DNA from: Acidobacteriota bacterium
GTDB taxonomy: Bacteria; Acidobacteriota; Thermoanaerobaculia; Thermoanaerobaculales; Sulfomarinibacteraceae
DNA: 64,000 bases
Assembly (NCBI GenBank): GCA_022340665.1
Contig: JAJDNM010000062.1
Span: 1-64,000, forward strand
Reading direction: 5' to 3'
Shown here: positions 16,246-23,915 of the stretch, piece by piece
Layout of the letters: every line of letters starts with the position of its first letter
Position numbering within the stretch: position 1 is the first letter of the stretch
Position numbers and translations under genes: made by a program
Notes under the pieces: generated by a model
Seen by the model: only the letters and a program-made list of their open reading frames with translations
What the model was told of the DNA's origin: nothing
Databases searched by the model: none

Positions 16246-16516
16246 GGATGCTGGATGCTGGATGCTGGATGCTGGATGCTGGATGCTGGATGCTGGATGC
16301 TGGATGCTGGATGCTGGATGCTGGATGCTGGATGCATCAAATCGATAAGTCGTCTCGCTGACGTGTCAAGGGGTGGGTGGGCGTATCGAGAATCCAGTAT
16401 CTAGGATCCAGCATCGGGTGGTCGGGGGGATCGAGCAGCGAGTATCGATAGAAGGACCTCAGTCGGGCGGGTGGGCGAGAAACTCGAAATCCGAAATCCC
16501 AATTTCAAAAATCGCC
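16246..16516. repeat. GGATGCT heptamer array and complementary arm, divergent aspA-polA gap
   Basis: The 339-nt gap between aspA and polA is almost all repeat. 16246-16335 is a perfect 7-bp tandem (GGATGCT, about 12.9 copies). A core follows (ATCGATAAGTCGTCT..CTGACGTGTCAAGGGG), then an approximately complementary arm at 16384-16416 (TATCGAGAATCCAGTATC, then CCAGCATCGGG). Another arm, 16480-16516, uses CGAAATC words. No gene or tRNA is present; the promoters of aspA and polA must lie in or beside the repeats. Confidence 0.9.
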
Positions 16517-16543
16517 TGAACAGGCACGGTTACACTGTCCGGC

Positions 16544-19213
16544 ATGGGAAAAAAGCACCGCAAGACGTTGTATCTAGTTGACGGCCCCAACATGGCGTTT
16601 CGCGCCTTCTACGCGATCGGGGGTATGACCAACTCGCAGGGCCTGCCGACCAATGCTCTCTTCGGCTTCACCAATATGCTGCTCAAGCTCATCCGGGACG
16701 AAAGACCGGATTATCTCGCTATCACCTGGGACCCCAAGGGCGGTTCCTTCAGAGAAAGCGTCTACCCCGACTACAAGGGAACACGAGCGGAAATGCCCGA
16801 CGCGTTGCGCGCCCAGATGCCTCATTTCACGCGCATCGCCGAAGCCTTCGACGTGCCGTTTCTCTGCATCGAGAATTTCGAAGCTGACGACGTGATGGGC
16901 ACGCTCGCCCGCCGCCACGAAGGCGAGCTCGATGTCGTGCTCGTGACCTCAGACAAGGACCTCATGCAGCTGGTGTCGGACAACGTCACCCTTTTCGACT
17001 CGATGAAGGATCGACGCATCTCTTTTCCCGAAGTGGACGAGAAGTTCGGATGCACTCCCGAGCTGGTACCGGACGCGCTTGGCATCTGGGGCGACTCGTC
17101 GGACAACATTCCGGGCGTCAAGGGCATCGGCGAGAAGGGGGCCAAGGCCCTGCTCGCGAAGTGGAATGGCCTCGACGACATCTACGAGCACATCGACGAG
17201 ATCACGCCGCCGGGCACCAGGGCCAAGCTCGAAAACGACCGCGACAACGCCTACCTTTCCCGTGATCTCGCGACAATTCGTGTCGACGCTCCGGTCGACG
17301 TCGAGCTTGAAGCACTCGCCCTCCAGTACCCACCGCCCGAGGACCGCGCCCAGGAGCTGTTCACCGAACTCGAGTTCCGTACGCTGCTCAAGCAGTTCGG
17401 CGGCGAGATGGCGTCGATCAAGCGCGATGCGTATCGCCTGGTAACGACTGCCGAAGAGCTCGAGGAGCTTCGGTCGGTGCTGGCTGCAGCCGAACGATTC
17501 GCGCTCGACACCGAGACGACGTCGCTCGACGCCCTGCAGGCAGGCCTCGTCGGCCTTTCTTTCTGCGCTGACCAGGAGGTCGCCTGGTACGTTCCGGTGG
17601 CCCATGCAGTTCTCGAACCACAGCTCACCTGGGATGCCGTTCGCGAATCGCTCGCGCCGCTGATCGAAAGCCCCGAAGTGGGCATCGTTGGCCAGCACCT
17701 CAAGTACGATCTCAAGGTCCTCGCGAAGCACGGTGTCGAGCTCGGCGGCATCGACGGCGACACTCTGATCGCCGACTACCTCCTGAGCCCTGATCGACGC
17801 TCGCACAAGCTCGACGATCTCGCTTTGATCCACCTTTCCCACCGAATGATTCCGTACGACGAGGTCGCCGGCGGCAAGGGAAGTTTCGCCGAGGTCGGTC
17901 TCGAGGATGCCCGCGATTACGCTGCCGAGGACGCGCATGTGACCTGGTTGCTCGATGCCAAGCTCGAGCCGATGCTCGCGGAGGCGGAGCTCGACCGCCT
18001 TTACCACGAACTCGAACTACCCCTGATCCCGGTCCTGGCACAGATGGAAACCAACGGAATTGCAGTCGACCGGGCGGTCCTCGAAGACCTGTCAATCGAG
18101 CTTGCGAAACGCGTGGCGGAGGCAGAGGCACAGTGTCATGAGGCCGCCGGCCAGGAGTTCAACATCGGCTCCGTCAAACAGCTGCGCGAAATCCTCTTCG
18201 ACAAGCTCGACCTGCCGGTAATCAGGAAGACAAAGACTGGGCCCTCGACGAATGAGGCGGTGTTGTCCGAGCTCGCGCTACAGCATCCTCTGCCGCGGGC
18301 AATCCTCGACTACCGTTCTCTGGTCAAGCTCAAGAACACCTACGTCGATCCGTTGCCCGAACTGATCAACCCGGAGACCGGCCGCATCCACACCCATTTC
18401 TCGCAGACCACCGCGGCCACCGGACGGCTCTCTTCCACCGATCCCAACATGCAGAACATTCCGGTTCGCACCGAGGAGGGCCGCCGCATCAGAACTGCGT
18501 TCATCGCTCCGCCCGGGCGCGTCCTGCTTGCCGCGGACTACTCGCAGATCGAACTGAGGATACTCGCCCATCTCTGCGGTGGTACCGGTGGTTTCGCCGA
18601 TGCCTTCTCCCGCGGAGTCGACGTGCATGCCGAAACTGCCGTCGGGCTCTTCGACGTGCCGGCGTCCGAGGTCACCCGCGAGATGCGAACCATCGCCAAG
18701 GCGGTGAACTTCGGGATCGTCTATGGCCAGAGCGCCTTCGGACTCGCACAAACGCAGCGGATCTCGAGGGGTGAAGCGGCCGAGTACATCAGGCGATTCA
18801 AGGAACGGTTCCCCGAGATCGAAGAGTACCGGCAACGGACCCTGGAAGAGGCAGCTGTGAACGGCTACGTCGAAACCTTGATGGGCCGCAAGCGACCGGT
18901 ACCCGATCTCCAGAGCGGCAACTTCGCGGCACGCGCGGCGGCCGAACGGGTCGCCATCAATACACCGGTTCAGGGCAGCGCCGCCGACCTCATCAAGAAG
19001 GCGATGCTCACCATCGATGCCCGCCTGCGAACGGAGTTCCCCGACCAGCTGCTCCTCCTCCAGGTGCACGACGAACTCCTTCTCGAGGTCGACGAAGACA
19101 AGGCCGACGAGGTCGGCGAAATGGTGCAGGAAGAAATGGCTTCGGCGATGGAGCTGTCCGTGCCGCTGGTGGTCGACCTGGGCACGGGCCAGAACTGGGA
19201 AGAAGCGCACTGA
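16544..19213 (+). CDS. polA: DNA polymerase I
   Basis: 889 aa. 5'-3' exonuclease at about 5-290 (VDGPNMAFRAFYA, YKGTRAEMPD, IENFEADDVMG). The 3'-5' exonuclease is intact: DTETTSLDAL holds the metal-binding Asp/Glu and YAAEDAHVT the third motif; many bacterial homologues have lost these. The polymerase domain is about 510-889, with motif A (AADYSQIELRILAHL), the O helix (TIAKAVNFGIVYG) and motif C (VHDELLLEV). It performs repair and Okazaki-fragment processing. Monocistronic. The stop TGA touches a GAATTCG word repeat. Confidence 0.96.
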   Translation: MGKKHRKTLYLVDGPNMAFRAFYAIGGMTNSQGLPTNALFGFTNMLLKLIRDERPDYLAITWDPKGGSFRESVYPDYKGTRAEMPDALRAQMPHFTRIAEAFDVPFLCIENFEADDVMGTLARRHEGELDVVLVTSDKDLMQLVSDNVTLFDSMKDRRISFPEVDEKFGCTPELVPDALGIWGDSSDNIPGVKGIGEKGAKALLAKWNGLDDIYEHIDEITPPGTRAKLENDRDNAYLSRDLATIRVDAPVDVELEALALQYPPPEDRAQELFTELEFRTLLKQFGGEMASIKRDAYRLVTTAEELEELRSVLAAAERFALDTETTSLDALQAGLVGLSFCADQEVAWYVPVAHAVLEPQLTWDAVRESLAPLIESPEVGIVGQHLKYDLKVLAKHGVELGGIDGDTLIADYLLSPDRRSHKLDDLALIHLSHRMIPYDEVAGGKGSFAEVGLEDARDYAAEDAHVTWLLDAKLEPMLAEAELDRLYHELELPLIPVLAQMETNGIAVDRAVLEDLSIELAKRVAEAEAQCHEAAGQEFNIGSVKQLREILFDKLDLPVIRKTKTGPSTNEAVLSELALQHPLPRAILDYRSLVKLKNTYVDPLPELINPETGRIHTHFSQTTAATGRLSSTDPNMQNIPVRTEEGRRIRTAFIAPPGRVLLAADYSQIELRILAHLCGGTGGFADAFSRGVDVHAETAVGLFDVPASEVTREMRTIAKAVNFGIVYGQSAFGLAQTQRISRGEAAEYIRRFKERFPEIEEYRQRTLEEAAVNGYVETLMGRKRPVPDLQSGNFAARAAAERVAINTPVQGSAADLIKKAMLTIDARLRTEFPDQLLLLQVHDELLLEVDEDKADEVGEMVQEEMASAMELSVPLVVDLGTGQNWEEAH

Positions 19214-19242
19214 CGAATTCGGAATTCGGATTTCGGAATTCG
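19214..19242. repeat. Heptamer-word repeat, GAATTCG dialect
   Basis: Four words (GAATTCG, GAATTCG, GATTTCG, GAATTCG) at exact 7-nt spacing directly after the polA stop, ending in GGGCCCGGCC. Single arm. Confidence 0.75.
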
Positions 19243-19274
19243 GGCCCGGCCGGCGCTTCTCGCTTCGGTGTGCA

Positions 19275-19406
19275 AGGTGCCACCCGTCACATTGTCTTGG
19301 TTGCTCTACCATCAGGTGCGCGCCTATGACAATGCGACGAGTGGCACCTGTGTCGTCGATGCAGTTCGCGCTTTTTACCGTGGAAGGGTGGCACCTGTGT
19401 CGTCGA
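19275..19406. repeat. REP-like inverted and direct repeats downstream of polA
   Basis: 19275-19296 and 19328-19349 are reverse complements over 22 nt with two mismatches (AGGTGCCACCCGTCACATTG type), giving a long hairpin with a 31-nt loop. The 19-mer starting GTGGCACCTGTGTCG occurs twice identically (19341-19359 and 19388-19406). No T-run follows. The 450-nt gap between polA and the receptor gene holds this element and then the cobalamin riboswitch. Confidence 0.8.
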
Positions 19407-19442
19407 AGCGGCAGTGCGCTCTCCATTGAGGGGCGAAATGTG

Positions 19443-19471
19443 TTGACGCCTCCTTGGCGCGGTCGTAGGGT
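19443..19471 (+). promoter_or_regulatory. Possible promoter of the cobalamin-riboswitch transcript
   Basis: TTGACG (19443-19448), 17-nt spacer, TAGGGT (19466-19471). The -10 match is poor; position just ahead of the riboswitch is the main support. Confidence 0.3.
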
Positions 19472-19640
19472 GGCGTAGGCGGAACGGTGAAGGGAAGCCG
19501 GTGAAAATCCGGCGCGGCCCCCGCCACTGTGACCGGGGACGAGCCGCTCATGCTGCCACTGGTTGAATCGGTCTGCGGGCTGACAAACTGGGAAGGCGAG
19601 CGGTTGCGATCGATCCGGGAGTCAGGAGACCTGCCGTTCC
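19468..19640 (+). promoter_or_regulatory. Cobalamin (adenosylcobalamin-class) riboswitch
   Basis: The conserved core is unmistakable: AAGCCGGTGAAAATCCGGC, then GCGGCCCCCGCCACTGTGA, the later CACTGG and GGGAAGGCG, and the terminal GAGTCAGGAGACCTGCC. The 3' hairpin CCGTT/AACGG (19634-19638 with 19650-19654) sits directly before the RBS GGGAGG of the receptor gene, as expected for translational control via the kissing loop. Vitamin B12 should repress the downstream TonB receptor. Confidence 0.95.
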
Positions 19641-19664
19641 AATTAGAGAAACGGGAGGTTTCGC

Positions 19665-21566
19665 ATGCCGAACACTGTCAGGCCACCCCTTGTGCCAACC
19701 ATGACTTCGGTCGTGTTAATGACTGTGGCCTCACTGGCGTTCAGCCAGCAACCGTCCAAAGCTCAGTCGCCGTCAAAACCGTCGTTCGCGGAGGAAGTCA
19801 CGGTCACCGCGACCGGAATCGAAATCGATATCGACGAGGCTCCGGCTGCGGTCACAGTCATCGCCCGGGACGAAATGGATGATGCCCAGGCGGACAGGGT
19901 CGTCGACATGCTACGAAGAGTGCCGTCCGTGGCGGTCGTCGGCTCCGGTAACGAGGGCAAGCTGACCTCGATCTTCACCCGTGGCACGAATTCAAACCAG
20001 ACCCTGGTCATGCTCGACGGTGTGCGGCTCAACACGCCGTTCTTCGGCGGTTTCGACTGGAGCCGACTGAGCACCGGCGGTCTGGAACAGATCGAGATCG
20101 TTAGAGGTCCCTACTCATCTCTCTGGGGAGCAGACGCGGTCGGGGGAGTCGTCCACCTGCGATCGCGGCAGGCCCGGGAGGGCTTCGAAGGTCGGCTCTT
20201 GGGCGAGGGCGGCTCGAACGGCTGGCAACGTCTGGAAGCGGAAGTCGGTTGGGGCAACCAGATGCTCGACGTCTTTGCGTCCGGCTACGATCGGCAAGGA
20301 GACGGCGAGCTCGATAACTCTGACTTTTCAAGCCGTCAGTTTCTGATCAACGCAGGCGTCAACTTCGGCAAGCGTGGGAGCCGTCTCGGCGTGGTGGCCC
20401 AGAGCGTCGAGACCGAAACCGGAATCCCCTTCGCCTCTCCGGGCGACCTGCGACCGAATCGACGCCAGTGGGGAGAGCACACCCTGATCGCCTTGCCAGT
20501 CACGTGGCACATCAACGATCGTTGGAGTCTCGAGGCCGTTGGTGCTCGGATAGACGCCAGCGTCGATTTCTCGGACCCAGATGACCTCTTCATGAGCGAG
20601 TCCCGGACCGACACCACCTCAGAACAGCTCCGCCTTGCATCACATCATCATCTCAGGGGTCATGTGTTGACCTGGGGTGGCGAGTGGCGGTCCGAAAAGG
20701 TCGATGATGTCTCGAATATCGGTCCCAACCTCGACCACGAGCAGGTCGAGGTGACCAGCTTCTTCCTGCAAGAGGCATGGACCCCGAGCCGGGCCCTGCG
20801 CCTCTTACTCGGTGCCCGCTGGGACGACGCTGACACCTGGGGCTCTGAAACCTCGCCGCGCGCAAACCTCGCCTGGCGCCTGTCCGAAAGGCTCGAGTTG
20901 ACCGCCGGCTACGGCACTGCCTTTCGCCCACCATCGATCGGTGAGCTCTACTATCCCTTCTCGGGCAACCCGAAGCTGCGTGCCGAAACCTCCACGTCCG
21001 CCGACTTCGGTTTCGTTTTCACAAAACGCGGTGGCGTTTCGCGCCTCGAGGTAACGGGATTCTCCACCGAGCTCGACAATCTCATCGAGTTCGATTACGC
21101 GACGTACCAGAACCACAACATCGGCTCGGCCACGATCAACGGCGCCGAGATGGCCTGGACACGCTCTCTCGGTCGGCGAGGTGCTTTGTTCATCCAGGCG
21201 ACCTACCTCGACACCGAGGGCGACGACGGTCTGCCGTTGCTGCGCCGCCCCGAGTGGAGCGGAACATGGACCCTTCACGGCCAGCTTTCGCAGTACATCA
21301 GCGGCGATCTGACGCTGATGTATGTGGGCGCAAGAGACGACGTCGATCCGATCACCTACCAACGCGTGAGCGCACCCAGCTACACGACAGCCGATATTGC
21401 CCTCGCCTACAGCCTTTGGCAAGGCGTCGAGGCAACCGCTCGGGCACTCAACGTTTTCGACGAGAAGTACTCCGAGGTCCTCGGATATCCGGCCCCCGGT
21501 CGCCGATTTTTCTTCGGTCTGCGCCTCGGAGTCGACACACCATCGCGCTGGCGCGGCAATCCATAG
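19665..21566 (+). CDS. TonB-dependent outer-membrane receptor, BtuB-like
   Basis: 633 aa. Signal peptide about 1-30 (LMTVASLAFSQQ). The TonB-box region and plug follow (EEVTVTATGIEIDIDEAPAA, MLDGVRLNTPFFGG, IEIVRGPYSSLWGADAVGG), then a 22-strand barrel ending in the Phe-rich GRRFFFGLRLGV. Regulation by the cobalamin riboswitch directly upstream identifies the cargo as cobalamin or a corrinoid. RBS GGGAGG. No BtuCDF genes lie nearby, so the inner-membrane importer is elsewhere. Confidence 0.92.
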   Translation: MPNTVRPPLVPTMTSVVLMTVASLAFSQQPSKAQSPSKPSFAEEVTVTATGIEIDIDEAPAAVTVIARDEMDDAQADRVVDMLRRVPSVAVVGSGNEGKLTSIFTRGTNSNQTLVMLDGVRLNTPFFGGFDWSRLSTGGLEQIEIVRGPYSSLWGADAVGGVVHLRSRQAREGFEGRLLGEGGSNGWQRLEAEVGWGNQMLDVFASGYDRQGDGELDNSDFSSRQFLINAGVNFGKRGSRLGVVAQSVETETGIPFASPGDLRPNRRQWGEHTLIALPVTWHINDRWSLEAVGARIDASVDFSDPDDLFMSESRTDTTSEQLRLASHHHLRGHVLTWGGEWRSEKVDDVSNIGPNLDHEQVEVTSFFLQEAWTPSRALRLLLGARWDDADTWGSETSPRANLAWRLSERLELTAGYGTAFRPPSIGELYYPFSGNPKLRAETSTSADFGFVFTKRGGVSRLEVTGFSTELDNLIEFDYATYQNHNIGSATINGAEMAWTRSLGRRGALFIQATYLDTEGDDGLPLLRRPEWSGTWTLHGQLSQYISGDLTLMYVGARDDVDPITYQRVSAPSYTTADIALAYSLWQGVEATARALNVFDEKYSEVLGYPAPGRRFFFGLRLGVDTPSRWRGNP

Positions 21567-21571
21567 GCATC

Positions 21572-21692
21572 TTCAATTATGGGTTTTGAATTTTGGGTCG
21601 TGAGTTCCCACCCTGCCCCCCACCCTTCTTCGGTTGAGGGTGGTGATCTGAAATCCTCAACTCTGAACTTTTAACTCTTCATTCTCGAGCCC
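21572..21692. repeat. Inverted word-repeat element with internal GC hairpin
   Basis: Left arm 21572-21607 uses TTTTGAA/GTGAGTT words; right arm 21650-21692 uses CAACTCT/GAACTTT words, the approximate reverse complement. Between them lies a perfect 7-bp hairpin CCACCCT/AGGGTGG (21620-21626 with 21637-21643, 10-nt loop). It starts 5 nt after the receptor stop and could end its transcript. Confidence 0.8.
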
Positions 21693-21715
21693 CGTCCAGG
21701 CCTGTTGACAAAACA

Positions 21716-21744
21716 TTGACAGCCTCGCTGCGTATGTTTATGGT
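21716..21744 (+). promoter_or_regulatory. Promoter of the Cys-repeat protein gene
   Basis: Perfect -35 TTGACA (21716-21721), 17-nt spacer, TATGGT (21739-21744). A second TTGACA is at 21705-21710. The region to the RBS is AT-rich, unlike the genome average. Confidence 0.6.
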
Positions 21745-21761
21745 AGATTGAGGTTGAGACT

Positions 21762-21780
21762 ATGAATCATTTTCATTAAT
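21762..21780 (+). promoter_or_regulatory. Fur-like operator candidate
   Basis: Inverted repeat ATGAA-N5-TTCAT in an AT-rich context, lying after the -10 and before the RBS. It resembles half-sites of Fur boxes (AATGATT) but is not a full 19-bp match; other metal or redox repressors are possible. Confidence 0.3.
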
Positions 21781-21803
21781 TTGCTTTTGAAAGGAGCCTG
21801 GAA

Positions 21804-22400
21804 ATGAAAAAGACGATGATGGCGTCCGGAGTGGTTTTCTGTGCGGCGTTGCTGGTCAGTCCTGCGATGGCGGACAACTGCAGCAAGGACAAGCAGGTGA
21901 GCAACGAAGGCTCGTCCTGCGCGAAGACCACCGCAGTGCACGCCAATGCCGAGGGGGTCTCGTGTTCCAAGTCGGCGGCAAAGGCCGCCTACGCCAAGGC
22001 ACTCGAGGAGACTGGCTGTGAAAATACAGCGAGGGCCGCCTACAACAACACCCTGGCTGAAAACACCTACGCCCAGAGTTTTGCCGCCACCGGCTGCAGC
22101 AAAACCGCGCAGAAGGCTTCGTACGAAGCGGTGTACGCCTCTACCAGCTGTGAAAAGACGTCTCAGGTGGCGGCCACACATGCCGTTGCTCAGGCGACGT
22201 ACGATGCGACCCTCGCCAAAACCGGCTGCGAGAAGACCGCAGAGGCCGCCTACGCGAGCATGATCAAGACGGCTGGCTCGAGCTGCGATCTCACTGGCGT
22301 GAAGGCCAGCTGTGACAAGAGCGAAGCCAAAACTACCTCCGGCCAGGTGGCCGACGCCAGTGAAAAGCTTGCATCCAACCAGACAGGATCCTCTCGATAA
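21804..22400 (+). CDS. Secreted Cys-repeat protein, unknown function
   Basis: 198 aa, RBS AAGGAG. Signal peptide to about residue 23 (VSPAMA-DN). The mature part has nine cysteines (26, 39, 54, 72, 98, 116, 142, 161, 170). Their spacing of 18, 26, 18, 26, 19 reveals a 44-residue tandem repeat (units starting C54, C98 and C142; the third partial), each made of CxKTAxxAxY-type Ala-rich helical segments. I recognise no family. An odd number of exported cysteines suggests disulfide bonding plus a free thiol, or metal binding. It has its own promoter and a strong terminator, so it is a monocistronic, probably well-expressed gene beside the B12 receptor. Confidence 0.85.
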   Translation: MKKTMMASGVVFCAALLVSPAMADNCSKDKQVSNEGSSCAKTTAVHANAEGVSCSKSAAKAAYAKALEETGCENTARAAYNNTLAENTYAQSFAATGCSKTAQKASYEAVYASTSCEKTSQVAATHAVAQATYDATLAKTGCEKTAEAAYASMIKTAGSSCDLTGVKASCDKSEAKTTSGQVADASEKLASNQTGSSR

Positions 22401-22428
22401 TCTTCTGAAGACATCGCAACCTGCATCA

Positions 22429-22452
22429 CCCGGGCTCGTGCCCGGGTTTTTT
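22429..22452 (+). terminator. Rho-independent terminator of the Cys-repeat gene
   Basis: Perfect stem CCCGGGC/GCCCGGG (22429-22435 with 22440-22446), TCGT loop, six T. It lies 28 nt after the stop codon and is the clearest intrinsic terminator in the window. Confidence 0.92.
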
Positions 22453-22543
22453 CGTTGTGACCGGGAGCACAGAATCCCCGGCAACGGGGTGCGACATTGT
22501 GAGCGTGGAAGGCGTTGGAGGGCAAACGAGAGGAGAGAATAAA

Positions 22544-22879
22544 ATGGCGCCACAAAGATCGCGACGCCTCCGATTGCTCGAGAGCCTACGCCGGACGATC
22601 AGCGAAAAGCTGCACGATCGGGTGCACCGCCGGGCCATGGCCCGGGGTCGGGGCGTGCCGCAGAACACGAACTCCATCTACACGTCGGCATCCGAAGATG
22701 CTCCCGAACTGCTCGATCAGCTTTTTCTGGTCCACCGCAGAGTCGGCGAGGAAAAGGGCGAGACGGTGGATCCGGCGACCCCCGACCAGCTCGATGAAAT
22801 CGAGAGGAAAGCCATGCTTTCAGCCGTCCGGGCCGCGGTCAATCGTTCGCGAGAAAACCTGCGGTCGACAACCGAATAG
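22544..22879 (+). CDS. Hypothetical small basic/acidic protein
   Basis: 111 aa from the ATG at 22544 (RBS GAGGAGA). The N-terminal 40 residues are Arg-rich (RSRRLRLLESLRRT, HDRVHRRAMARGR). The C-terminal half is acidic and helical (RRVGEEKGETVDPATPDQLDEIERKAML). No membrane segment or known motif is seen. The good RBS and codon use like its neighbours support a real gene. It ends 18 nt before the convergent plsC gene. Confidence 0.6.
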   Translation: MAPQRSRRLRLLESLRRTISEKLHDRVHRRAMARGRGVPQNTNSIYTSASEDAPELLDQLFLVHRRVGEEKGETVDPATPDQLDEIERKAMLSAVRAAVNRSRENLRSTTE

Positions 22880-22897
22880 GACGGGACAGGCTCTTTT

Positions 22898-23644
22898 TCA
22901 GCCCTCGTCCCCGGGCAGGCTCGAGGCGATCACCTCGCGGACACGACGGGAGAGTTGCGCACAATCCTCAACGGTCATCCCTTCCACCGATATCGGCGGG
23001 TGGATGATCAGGCGGGCCGACCCGGGCATCAGATCGATGGTGCCCGCCGGCAGCACATCTCTCGTTCCCGTCACCGTCAGTGGAAGAATCGGCAACCCGA
23101 GGTCCAGCGCCATGCGAAACGCGCCCTTTTTGAAGGGCTTGAGCTTGCCATCACGGCTCCGCGTGCCTTCCGGGAAAAACATGACCGACGTTCCGTCGAC
23201 GATCTTCTCTTTGGCGGATTCGAGGGCCGCCATTGCCGCGGTATGGTTCGATCGATCGATGAAGATATGACCGAGGCGCTGACACGACATTCCGATCAAC
23301 GGCACCGATCGCAGCTCCTCCTTCATGACCCATTTGAAATCGATGCCGAGCCAGCCGTAGAGCAGAAAGATGTCGTACTGGCTCTGGTGATTCGACACCA
23401 GGACGTAGGATTGTTGCGGATCGATATTCTCGCGGCCCTCGACCGCGACCACCATCGGAGTCATGGCGGCGAGAACGCGAGCCCATGGCACGGCAGCCGT
23501 CCGGCTCGCAGTGCGCGGCGAGGTGACCATGCTGAGCGCCAGGGCGACGCCGGCTTGAATCGCCGTCACCAAACCCAGGCCCGGCGCGAAGACCAGGTAT
23601 TTGTATGGCTGGTACAACCACCATGCGATTCCGCGTCGCCTCAT
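22898..23644 (-). CDS. plsC: 1-acyl-sn-glycerol-3-phosphate acyltransferase
   Basis: 248 aa membrane-associated acyltransferase making phosphatidic acid. Catalytic HxxxxD is in NHQSQYD, the phosphate-binding motif is FPEGTRSRDG, and VTGTRDVLPAG is the later family block. N-terminal hydrophobic segments lie at about 14-45. A GGATGCT-family repeat occupies the divergent gap to metG. Confidence 0.92.
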   Translation of the reverse strand: MRRRGIAWWLYQPYKYLVFAPGLGLVTAIQAGVALALSMVTSPRTASRTAAVPWARVLAAMTPMVVAVEGRENIDPQQSYVLVSNHQSQYDIFLLYGWLGIDFKWVMKEELRSVPLIGMSCQRLGHIFIDRSNHTAAMAALESAKEKIVDGTSVMFFPEGTRSRDGKLKPFKKGAFRMALDLGLPILPLTVTGTRDVLPAGTIDLMPGSARLIIHPPISVEGMTVEDCAQLSRRVREVIASSLPGDEG

Positions 23645-23680
23645 AGCGTGGAATCATACCCGAGCAGACTTGGGGCCGGG

Positions 23681-23872
23681 ATGCTCGATGCTCGATGCTC
23701 GATTCTCGATTCTCGATTCTCGATTCTCGATTCTCGATTCAAGCAATCGATAAATCGTCTTGGTGAATTGTCAATGCATGGGAGGGCGGTTCGAGAGACG
23801 AGTATCGAGTATCCAGTATCGGGTGGGCGGGCGGATCGCGTATCCAGTATCCAGCATCGAGGATCGGGCGGG
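23681..23872. repeat. Heptamer-word inverted element in the divergent plsC-metG gap
   Basis: Left arm 23681-23740: about 8.6 units of TCGATGC drifting to TCGATTC at 7-nt spacing. Core: AATCGATAAATCGTCT, then GAATTGTCAA and GGGAGGGCGG. Right arm 23797-23867: GAGTATCGAGTATCCAGTATC words, partly complementary. It shares core text with the copies at 16246 and 52240. Confidence 0.88.
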
Positions 23873-23915
23873 CGGTGGTGATATCCTTTCTCACCGTGCG
23901 AACACCGGAGGATCT

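Noticed and set aside
16246-16335. Regular repeat that might be called a CRISPR array
   Set aside because: The unit is 7 bp with no spacers and no cas genes nearby; it is a tandem microsatellite.
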